Part shown: piece after piece, positions 38,601 through 51,000 of the stretch | Numbering within the stretch: the stretch's first letter is position 1 | How the letters are laid out: each line of letters begins with the position of its first letter | Source of the DNA: Nymphaea colorata | Taxonomy: Eukaryota > Streptophyta > Magnoliopsida > Nymphaeales > Nymphaeaceae | NCBI RefSeq assembly: GCF_008831285.2 | Contig: NC_045147.1 | Coordinates: 14,176,854-14,240,853, forward strand | Direction of reading: 5' to 3' | Length of the DNA stretch: 64,000 nt | Notes under the pieces: model-generated | Seen by the model: the letters and a program-made list of their open reading frames with translations, nothing else | Told to the model about the DNA's origin: nothing | The model's database searches: none | Translations under genes and position numbers: made by a program

Positions 38601-41600
38601 TCAGGGTTAGAGTTTCTTAAAATAAGTCATTTGAAAGATCCTTACATCTGCAAAAGCAATTTCACTTGCCAAACAAAGCAGTGGAAATTAATGACTTGAC
38701 ATCCTACATTGCTATAATGAACATCCAAAGAAAATATTGCATCATACCTTACTGTTTTCATGTGCAAAGGGTAACCAGCATGACAAATAACAATTTTCAA
38801 GAATGAATGCATACAGTTTTTCTCTTTAAAAATTCAAGCATGAATGCATACAGTTTTTCTCTTTAAAAATTGTCATGTCAAGAATGTACAAGACTACCTC
38901 GAATGCACCATGCTCACATAGAACAATTATGAAGCGTCGTAAGCAGATATGCTTGCTTTCCTCATCAGGATTTGAAATAATGGCGCTATATGCATCACTG
39001 TAGTGGCTGAGATCCAAGTTGAATTTGAAGATATTTGCCCAAAGCCTTCCTCTTATTGTAGCTGCAGATTCAGGAAGAGCTCCACTGTGGAGTTGATTTT
39101 CCAATTGGACAACTTCGTCCACCTGTTCAAGTGCGGCAAGGGCAAACTGACAAGCAGCTTCATTCAAATTGTACTGCTCAAAGAACTGCATCACCCACTG
39201 GTAGTAATTAAGTTTCCATGCCACTGCAGAGCTCGCACCTGCAGAAAATGTAAACATGACTAAGAAAAATAGGATAAATGATAAGGATAGCCCCAGGGAT
39301 GAGAGGGACAACCAACCTGATGCTTCATCTATAAGATCATATGCCAATGGTGAATGGACATAAGCTCAAAAACATCAAGCTACTGCACTCCTCAACAGAT
39401 AAATAGGTACATCAACATGATTTTCAATAATAGAAGAGGGTTCAAACTTCAAAGTAAAACCCAGAACCTCCTAAACGATAAATCTTTGTCTCACCTAGCC
39501 AACCCAACTAGATGAAGGGCCAGCAACTGGAGTCATCATAACAAGGTAAATGTACTGGAAGGTGTGGCCGTCAACTCCCCTTCAAGGGGAGCTAATTTTT
39601 GTGGATTGGTTTGACATTGTTCGTAAGAACTAAGACAGACGTTGTTGTTAATATTAGCTATCATACCAGGACACTGCAAGTTTGGCGGGAAGGACAACCT
39701 TTGAAAAGCTTGATAAGCTCCTTCTACAGCTGCAGCTCTGTATACATTTGCATGACAACAGTTAAGAAAAGGAGAATATATAATTTAAAAGACAAAATTA
39801 ATTATACACAATGTATAGCACTTGATTAATATATTCTTAGAATGCACGTGTTGCTAGCAAAATATTTGAGGCGCATGTGGCACGCCAATGGCTTAGTTAC
39901 TTTATCATTTACTTTGGAATATGACCAGTTAGAAGTATTTGCAAACAGATGTGGAAACAAAGTAAGTTAAACATTGATTTGCCAATTAACAATTCCACAT
40001 TCATTAGCACGAATAATTTACGCATAATCATATGCATACATCAAGGTTATACAACCCAAATAACTCGGACCCAACTCAGAGTGGGTTGACCTGTAACTTG
40101 CTGCATCAACTTGCTAACTCAGTCAGGCCATGAGGCCCATGACACACTTTTTTCAATGTAGAGTATAAGCACGTATTTATGCAATATTATGTTTTCCAAT
40201 GTAGAGTATAAGCACATATTTATGCAATATTAGTATACCAATATTATCTACGATGTATACAATAATGCATATATCATACCAATATTGTCTACGATGTATA
40301 CAATAATGCATATATCCCTGTCAAATGTAATCCCTTCACAATATATCTACCATAATTTCATTACTAGCATACATATCATTTTACACGAAGGGACAATGTT
40401 GTGAAGCCATAAAGTACCTCAAGATGCAGGTATCAAAGAACAAAGTCCTAAACCAATATGATACAGCCTCCCTATTGAGACTAAATCATTGATCAGACCA
40501 CAACATGATGTATCGGCCCAAATCGGGCGATATTTACCATATATGATCCATACAAATAAGACTTCATAGAATTTTTCATTTCTTTTCTAACAAGAAAAAC
40601 AACAAGACATTTAAACAGTTTTTATACTACCAAGGGTCATTTATTCCTCTTCTTTTGCATTCTCCCTCATTCTAGGGTGTCCTATTTTTCTATTCTATTG
40701 GTGCCTTTTGTTTTTGATTGTTTGATTGTTTTAAAGGTTTATTTTCACTTTTTTTCGCTGAAAAATGTTTCTTTTCATCTTACAATGCAAAGAAACCTAT
40801 ATAACATCTCTAAAGATACGGATTCTGATACAATTTTACAAAAACCGACAGCTTTCATAGAACATGGACATTATATTTTGCATGTAAGATAGATATGCAT
40901 GGAATCTTTATATGGTAAGCACAATCATTTGGTTTGACTTGACCTACGCCAGCTGAGTTGCACTAAGGCTTGACTGATTCAGCCAACCAAGTCATTCCAT
41001 GATTTAGTCGGACCCTGCCAACTCCTGGTTGTTCATGCTTTTGCCCAGGTACATGACCAAGTCAATCAAGCCACGGAAACCATACAAGTCCTTCAAACAC
41101 AGATATACATAAGATATGCAACACGCATACATCCATACAAACACATACAGACACATAGACATACGTGTACACACACATAGATGTTTGTGTGTGTGTGTGT
41201 GTTTGTGTATATGAGAAGCTAAATAATGGCTTTTATAATCTTAACAGCCTTAGCCAACATGTCTCGCTCGCATGAATATCTCATCTTTAGAATTTAATGA
41301 GAGAGATAGACACAGTGGCCAGAAACTCAGAGTTACCATGTTTTAGAGAAATCAGGATAGAGTTTCCCATTATGTGTGTTAGAGAGAGAGAGAGAGAGAG
41401 AGAGAGCTAGTGATGGTGCAAAAGTACTAGGGTTGCAGTATCAGTTCTACAAAAATAACATGCATGACTGAAGTCCAAAGCAGCACTTCTGGAGACTTCT
41501 GAAGAACATTTTACCAGCCTGTCTCAAGGAGAAAAAAGTGGGCAAGTTTAACAGTTATCAACCCAAGTGGAAACTCCAATTATACAAATATAATGCTACC

Positions 41601-44600
41601 AATGCAATTCATTAAAAAGAACATCACTAAAGACATCATACTGCAACCATTACAGGAAGGAAAAAGGGAAGAACGAAACAAGTTAGAAGCAGTATAAATC
41701 TAGAGAATAAAACAAAATTTAATCAGAGTTGCCACCTGAAGAAACAATGAACAGCTTCATGAACTTTTTGATCTTTAAGTAACTGAATTCTGCTACAATG
41801 GGCCCGCACAAGCAAACAAAAGCCAAGGAGATAAAGGCACACACTCCATTCAACATCACCATTTTGGATGTCTTGTGATATCAACTTCTTGTGTGACGCA
41901 TCAATCGTAACTATTAGGCTCTTCATATAACAAAACAACAAAGAAAGTATAAGCAATATAGACTTCGTAAAGAAAACTTGAACAAACATTATTATAAAGA
42001 AAAATAAGAACCTCAGCAGCTTCATATTGGTTATGCACAATTAGAATTACTGCCAAATGAATCACATGACTGACGGAAAATGAAGATTCATCTCTAGCCC
42101 TGCCTGAAAGAACCCAGCTGACAAAATTTTGCAACAAACGAGTAAATGTCAAGGGCCCAATAAATGAACGAGATGTGAGATGGCTGTGCTCCTCAGCATG
42201 ACTTGGATACTCAAGTAACAAGATGCAGCAAACTGTGAAGTTGTGTGCACCAAGTCTGTCATGCCTTAATCTCCTATCATTTTTGTTATCTGATAAAAGT
42301 AAGGAAATAAAAAAAAAACATATTACAGAGTGACAAAAGTAAGAGTCAAATCATAGAACAAAAAAAAAACATAAAATAAATGAAATAAGTTCAAAGCTAC
42401 GTCTGAAACTAATCCAAAAGTACCCATGTGGCTTGCATGGAGAAAATATGATGGAGCAATAACACCATAAGAGTTAGCAACTTTTACATAGCAAATCACA
42501 AAAACCATGATACATGCTGCAAGAGAAGTACCGATATGCAGTGATGAAAGTTGATAACTGAAGTCCTCCAAAGCAACACTCTCAGACGGTCTCGATGCCA
42601 GCATATGCACGATAAACCACCGCAAAAGGATATTTTGAATCAGAGGGATTAAGTCAAGTTTTATTTTTGATGAATCATCAAAACTCATCTGAACCTGGGA
42701 CAAGAAAAGGAAAATGATTTTTTTGTTACAGAAGCTCAATAAGTTTGATCGTCTCTTTCAAAAGGAACACAGAAACAAACATAAGCTCAATGGGTTAGTT
42801 TTTTTTAATTTTCTTGTCTTTTTTCTTCAAGTTTCCTTTTTTCTCCTTAACAATGAAACATGCACTATCTGGTCAAATGTTGCATTTGAACAGGAAAGAA
42901 TGATCTGACATAGTGTAGTCCTCGTGGAAGAATAAACCGAATAAAGAAGAGAAAGCAAAAACAACAGAAAGCAAAGAAAGAAACAAAAGGAGATAACAAG
43001 AATAAATTAGGGTCTTCTATTAATCTCTTCACTCCCCCTCCAAATGAACTACATGTCTCCCTTAAATAGGTCTCTAACTACTTTGGATTTTGGATCCATT
43101 ATTGGGACAAAAGATCCAATTTCAACTTAATAAATGAAAAATAAATAATCAAATAAATAAATCAAATCAGCTAAATTCAAATATGATGAATAGCTCCTGA
43201 ATCAAGCACCTTCTTCACATCCGAAAATATTGATAGTGGCATGGTTGCTTGATGGTTAATGTAGAGCCTTAGGCAACACATTGCATTAAAACCACCAGGA
43301 GAAATATGCATCAAACAAAAAAAAAATCCTCCTTTACTCTGATAAGTGATAATGATACATCTTTTTACTCCATATAGAATTCTAAATAGGAATCTCCAGG
43401 AACATAGGTTGTCTACAAAACTACCGTTCACAAACAACAAGGTAAGTTTAGGTAATTCATTTTTCAAATATTGTTGATCTACCAAGTAAATGGGCTCCTT
43501 AAGTACAGCAGTTCTTTATGATATATGTGGCATTACAAATTTTATATTATTCACAAGTTTCATTGTGAAGAATCCCAAGGAATACAGATCTTCAAAACAA
43601 CTAGCATTTAAAACAGTCAACAGGGCATAAATTGTTCATGTTTAAGGTATCAACTTGGGCAATAGTTCTCCTAACACAGCAACCCATGTGATGCCATGTC
43701 AAACACAACATTAAGATACTGACAACAAAAAAAATCACCAAAAGAATCACAAATATTTCAGATAAAACAACCTCACTCAACAGTAAACTTGAAACTCACC
43801 TGGCCTTGGACATTGCATATATGTCCTAGGAAAACAAGCAGACCACAAGCAGATTCAAACATCACTCTTGCAAAATGAGATACAGAAACAGCCAACAAGG
43901 AAGTATTGACATTAGACAATCCTTTTGCATCTACCGCCAGTCTAACATCCCCTTTTCTGCAAATAAGTCTCTTCACATAATTTTCAACTACATTTAATAC
44001 TCTTGTCCAACTACCAGCTTTGTTGTATAATGCGGTCAGAGATAACAATGAATTGATAGAAAATTTTCTCTGCTTTGTATGTTGTGCTTGTTTCTTCTCC
44101 CAAATTGAATCAACTCCAAAGACAGATATATAATGTTCTGTAGTTGATAAATCATACCCCCTTTCAAGTATCTTTAGGATGCAAGACATAGCATCATCAA
44201 AAGAAATACTAAGAGGATTCACCAGTGATTCATAAAGTACAGGAGCTGCAGCTTCACCCAAATGTTGGCTGATGTAACTAGCAAACTTAAGCACTTTGAA
44301 GAGAATCTCACAATCAAGAACGTCATCGGACAAATTCACCCCTATGTCCACAAAATCACTAAATGCACCAAATGACCCTAACATAAAAGGAAGAAACATG
44401 TCAACAAATGATTCAGAGAAATTAAGGGACAAAAGGCTCCATATAGTGTATTGACTCCTACCATATGCAAGGATTTCAATGTCTTCCAAGCAACGAAATA
44501 AAGAGAGTGAGTTTTTTCTGATTAAACCCACAGCTCCCGTCGAATTGTCAATAAGTAAACCATATGGTATGCAGTTCTGACACCAACACTGGAAATAATT

Positions 44601-47600
44601 GCTGCAAAACCTTTTCCAACTACATGCTATTGAAAATGGGTTTGCCGCATCCCCCTGAATTATCGTATCCCAACCTCAATGTCAGATGATTTCACAATGG
44701 AATACAAAAAGGAAAAACAATGACAATATGGAACAAACTTTACCTCCCCTTCTATAAGTGAAAGAATTTCTTTTCTCAAGGCATCAGAAGGCACTGGAGT
44801 CACAGAGTTTGTTAGTCGATGCTTGTGATTTTGGATAGATGCAACCAGTGCAGCATGTTGATAAACTCCTGGCTGAAGTAGCCTATGCAGCAAACATGAG
44901 GACATGACTTGTGCAGATGAATCCTGTTAGCAATCAAATTATTTTAATAGCTCATAGTAACCAAGGAAATACAACAAAGAGAACTCAGATACAGCCAAGC
45001 AGAATAATGGTGGTGAATGAATAATTCCAGTGTCTGGCATAAAAATAAGGTCAGTCCTGTTTTCTGAACTTCATATAGGTGTGGATACTTGCTTCTACAC
45101 CTTAGAAGTTAGAACATGAAGCAACTGTTCATTAAGAAAAATTTTCACAGGAAAATATTTTCTCCATGAAACAAGCCTGCCTTTGAGCTTTACTCCTTCC
45201 TGACTCTCAAGACAAGGCCCTCCCTGTATCAGTAATCATTTGCATGCACACTTGTATGCAGTACTAAATAACCATGCAATTATGAGGAACTTCCTAAAAC
45301 CTTCTCTAGGCTGCATGATCATTAATATGTAAGAGTGGCTTAAAATGGACAGAAAATTGAATCTCCATGACAACTAGGGGCTTGGAACACATCTAAATTA
45401 CATAGTTATTTATGTCAAACCTCAGAACGGTGCATCTTAAGACACATGGTTACTAGTATGGGTATCGGGATATTGGTACAGACACGACAATTTTAAAAAT
45501 TGAGGACATGGGGACACAACCAGGTGTACATACATATATATGTGTCTCCGTGTGTGTGTGTGCAAAATTCCAAAAAAAAAATGCAAAATGCCAAAATTCC
45601 ACAAGCCATATGGAAAACACCACAAAAAAATATGCAAAATTCCCAAATTCCACAAAAGATATGCAAAAGCCTGCAAATTCTACAAAACATATGCAAAAGC
45701 CAAACTTGTTGTGTCCAAGGGTGTTGCCATAGCCATGTTGGCATGTCAACACATGTACGGTGGCCTTCCAAACATGTCTGTGTTACTAGAGTAAATCTTG
45801 GTCCATTAGCTTTACCTATATCAAATCAAGCAAAACAAACACCAGCGAACTTTGTTTTACCTATAGCTAGGGATGCAATATGGGCCAGACCCAGAACAGC
45901 TAAGTACATGAGGAGCCAGACATGAATGGGATCAAGAGTAGCAAAAAAAATTTGCAAAACCCCATACTCTGATCCATTTGCATCCCTATGCCAGAAGACA
46001 AAGTTAGCCCCTAGAATTGAAAGGTCAGCTAATTATAAAAGGACAGCTAACTGATAGTGACAAGGTGACAACAGAAACATTTTTAATTAGATTGTTGTTG
46101 ATATACCTTCATTGATGAAGAAATTGAGCAACTAGTATACATGAGGTCATCAATAGAATCTGCAGATACTTGAAATAGCTGATCAGCAACAAAGGCTTCT
46201 TGTAAGCTGTAGAGATAAGTAGAACCCCTGGAATTGTAAAAATAAGCAAGGTTAACAATTTATATTACCATGCACTCTATCATCACCAACAACAGATTGA
46301 AGGAAGCTGATGGACATAGAAGTTATGAACCAGCAGTCCTGCAGACAAACCAAAAAGTCCAAAACAACTGACTTAACAGTCTAACGTGCTTTAGTTCAAC
46401 AATTTGGGCTTACTTCCTACTCTATTTTGGTCATGAGCTTGAGCCCAACCTGGTCTGCTTGCACCTATTAACTGCTACAGCATGCCTCCCCATACATAAT
46501 TAAGCATAACATCAGTTCATATGGACTACCCTTTTCTGCTCAAGCAAAATGAAGGGTTTTACAGGGAATGGCATGTATGAAGTATGAACAACTTGTTTTG
46601 TCAAATTATAGTTAGTCTTAGCAAACAGACCAAATGGTGTCCTCATCCTCCCCACCCTGAATATTTTGTACTGCAAGCTCAATAAATTACATTATTAAAT
46701 GAGACAAGTAAGCCCATCAGATACATCAATGACTTGAATAAGTGGAAAAAGACAGCAATCAATGGTTCTCATCCAGCTTGTCAAAAAATTATCTTTGATA
46801 AGAAGGCTCATGATAGTGCTAATGAGATATCCTATTGTTCTCATATTTTAGCATACAAGCACACACATGTCTATGTTTCTATAAAGTTATAAACACATGC
46901 TCATGTACAACACATGCATTTTGCTCTTAAACAACTTAACTAGGCATGTCAGGCAGCACCCTATCATAATACGAATCAGATTAATTAATTCTTGAACCGA
47001 CAAATGCATATGTAACCTTTGCTTCATTTTTTTCTCTTAATAATGTGCATTCATGTTTAAACCTTTAAATTAATATACTTATATGTTCATATTAATATAA
47101 TACATCTAACTTGGTTCTCATATTCCATGACAGCTGGGTACTATTCCCAAACATCAAAGTGTTGTTTGCAGGTTTAACATCAAGTTAGGGGCCAAATATA
47201 AATTTATGAAGTTATTACCCCATATCTAGTCACATGGGTACTTCAATAAGGTCGCTTGTACCCAAAGTGGGTACTTGGACATACTTTGGTACCTTTTTAG
47301 ACTATGTAACACGGGTACTGCTCTCGAGGACTAAGGAGCAGGTACGTCTTGGGTATGACGTTGACCGTATCAGGTACAGTCAACATACCCGAGTACGTAT
47401 CCGTCAATTTTCAAAGTCCAAAATTGCCCACAGGTTGAGGTTTATGCTTTTTTTAACTTTAAAGAAAACACAGTATCTGTGTTTCACCCACAGCGACCAG
47501 CGGTGCACACTGCTCAGGCAAACAGTAAGTGCAACTCCGGCGACCTCCGTCCATCGTTTTGCGCCACGTGATCAAGTATTCTGGGCAACTTCTTCATCAA

Positions 47601-48010
47601 AGGGTGACGCCTTTTGCTGTGGTATTCAAACGTCATCTGCTTTTCCATCGCCTAATTTACGCGTTTTTTTCTCTGTCCAACATTTAAGCTTCTTCCATCT
47701 CCAACAGCCTTTCCCATCGACTGGCAGCAAGTATTTTCATCCTCCGTTGATTTCTTTACTTCTGCCACTTCCCCTTTCTTCGATTCGAACTGCTCTCTTT
47801 GCGGTTCACACACTGAAAATAAGCCATTGTCGCCTGATTTGCGTGTTTTTTTGGCCTGCTGGAGATAACCTGTGCGTTTTTCAGTCAACAACGTTGGAGT
47901 TGCATCACATAAGTGCACCCAGTATCTATAAATTTATTTCGGATCATAATTTACGAATATGTTATTTTGTTTGTTTGAATTCAAAATGGTATACATACAT
48001 ACATACATAC

Positions 48011-48069
<59 letters not shown>

Positions 48070-51000
48070 TAAGGCCATACCCCAAACCCAAGTTTTCTGA
48101 AAATTGTCCATACCCGTACCCGCACTCCTACCCGTGCTGGCACCCTTACCATACCTATGTGACATAGTTTTTAGATCAAAACTGATCCAAACTACTTAAA
48201 TTTTACTTTATTTAACTTTTTTCAACTCCTTTTTCATTCTGTTTTTAGAGTTATCATTCATCAACATATAATGTTTTTATTTATATCACTTGTTTTTATC
48301 ATTTTGATTTTTTTGTGTTATTTTGCACATATGTGTGTGTGTGTGTGTGTGTGTGCGTGTACCCACAGTTTCTAAAATTACCGTGTCCGTACCCCTATCC
48401 AAACCATACCCGTGCCCATGTGACTTACCCATAGGCCATATTTGTTGTTGTCATAGTTCAAACAATCACAACCAATAGTATCACCACTATGGATTAATGT
48501 AAACTTGCTTCATCATTGTAGAAAGAACAAACCGACTAGATTCTTTTGTTGCTTTTGCTTCAAGGCATTGCCAATCTTTCTCAACTCAGGTTTCATAAAG
48601 CTAGAGAAAAAAAGTCAAAATCAAGTGCAAGGAATCAGCTTTGTGTTAGAAGTGTAGATTATAATATTGTCATAAGAGATATCTGATGACCAAACTGTCC
48701 ATCATTATAACAACATTTAACATTGAGATCTCCAAGTCAGGGAAATCAATAAGTACGATTTATAGCAATCAACACCTTTCACATAAACTGAAGCAAGCAA
48801 ACAAAGTTTTCTGGCTATATGGCATAAGTAAGGCTGATTTGAGCCTTCAGTCCATACTGGCAAAAGAACAAACTCAGGGAAGCCAGGAAAACTTAAGATC
48901 ATTTAATGATTACAGCTAGACGACCTAGGACATTGTTAATCAATTAACCAATTATATACCAAATATAGGAATGTACTCAATTTATTATGTATAGCTGTTC
49001 ATTAAGACAATTCAAGGCAAGTGCTTGAAGTTCCGGTAAATTAATAAATCTGACAGAAACTAATTGTACTTGTTGGGAACTCTATCATCACTAAAATGTT
49101 AATTTGCATGATTCCAAATTTATAGAAGTTTTCATTAACATAGCACTTTTCAGAAAGAAAAGTGTGAATGAACCACAATTACAATGAGAAACCAATGAAT
49201 TTAGATTCAATGTGTTTTTATTTTGTGCCATAACGATTGAGATGTATGCAATTCATTAGTCTGTCCTGTGCCACTACATGAAGGATCACATGGTTCACTA
49301 CATAATCATGCTGTAGAATAATTTCCAAATGCAATACCATTCAAGGTCTGTTCCCACGCGGTTAGCAGTATGGTATTCTCATCAAACATAAATGACACCT
49401 GAAATTATCAATCTGCTAAACAAAACCAGTACCATAACAAGTTCAAAATAACTACCCATAAACAGAGGCCATAAATTACTCACGTGTCAAGTTCAACATG
49501 GAAAAAGTTGAACACCATGCCATCTTTCTTAAGTATCCAAAGCTTATTGCAACTTATTCTCAAGTCAATCAGTCTCCCCTACATGCAGAAAAGAGAATTT
49601 ACTGGAACCAACAATTTCTCAAACAAGGAGAGCAATAGAATTGATGACCATTGATTGGAGGAAAAGGATGACCAGTCTTTACCAGGAGGCAGAAGACACC
49701 TCTGATGCTCTACCAAGTACCGACTTAATTATTAAAGCAGGAAGAGAATAAGAACCATAGTTTCACAAATCAAAGAACATTACCTTATCTAGAACAACAT
49801 GCCTGATAGAAGAAGTTAGTGCCAAAGAAAGCTTGTTAGCCAAGCTGATGTGAAGGCCATGCACAACAACGACTTCCTGACCCTTCATGAGACCAAACAA
49901 AAAACATGTTTAGATCCTTAGTTGATTATGAAAATAAATCAGAAGTTAAGCCACAAATTTTCATTTCCAATATCTATAACAAATTAAACAGAAATCGTAA
50001 CAGATTCTGTTCCCTCGGCCAAAGCTCACTCATAAATGAAAAAAGGGGATTAAAAGGAGATCTATGCCACCCAAAAAAACAATTGAATGGGTTACAGATA
50101 AAAATCCAATTGGATAAAAAGGAAAATAAAGCATCATTTTACAAACTTTGGATAAATGCAAGGAAAAAAGGTGGACACCAAGAACTGCAACAAGGAGGTC
50201 AAAAGAAAACCATCAAAGAAACTGTATGCAGGTCTCACATTTTGGGGACAAATTTGCCACTTCACTAATGATGCAAATGAGAATGCTCCATTGCACTAAA
50301 AAGTTTGTCCATTGATGTCATTTCAGCAACTAATTAACACAAAAAAATTTACTGACATTTTAGGATAAGCATATCGATCAAAACATCTCGAGGCAGGAAG
50401 ATCAACTATTAACTACTAAGATTCCCAAGTTTTAAAAGAAAAGTGACATATGATGTCTTTCAAGGTTAAAAACTCCTCGTTTCAGAAAATTAAGTGAAAC
50501 ACTTGAGAATGAAGAAGGTGATTGTACTGTGATTGGTAAAGAAAGAGCATACCAAGCAGGCCCTATATATTCATGGCAAACTATATTACATATGTGAAGG
50601 TGCTACTGCAGCAAAGAGTTTGTATACAAGTATATTTGTGCAAATAAAAATTTGAAAAAAAAGAAAAGACTTCCTGTAGATTGTAAAAAACAGTGAAGAA
50701 AACTACAACAAGCTCCAACATGAAAATATATAACATACCGACTCACTTCCATAAAGTGTAGCAATGAACATCTCCCCATCGTCGTTGTTAGCATCACTAA
50801 CCCAAAATCTTATAGGATGATAGCCTAATGAAAGAAAGTGGAAGTCTTCAGTTCTAAGCCAATTGTACATTGTTTGAAGAAGATACATCTACACATAATA
50901 TCAAACAAAACTATGGCCGGACAAAAATAAAGCAAGAAACAAAAGCAGTAAGCAGACACCCACCTCATGAGAATAGTGGTACCAGTGATAAGCAAAAACA

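Noticed and set aside
39310..39347. Frame reading YDLIDEASG upstream of a NUP160 exon
   Set aside because: An upstream stop and wrong phase exclude it. The exon at 39,667-39,737 joins exons 14 and 16 correctly instead.
39573..39592. Short inverted repeat around CTCCCCTTCAAGGGGAG as a possible terminator or element end
   Set aside because: Isolated, 8-bp arms, in an intron, with no partner or target duplication.
47234..48100. 288-codon open frame on the plus strand
   Set aside because: It lies in a NUP160 intron, crosses a repeat copy and ends in a run encoded by a TG microsatellite. No family resemblance.
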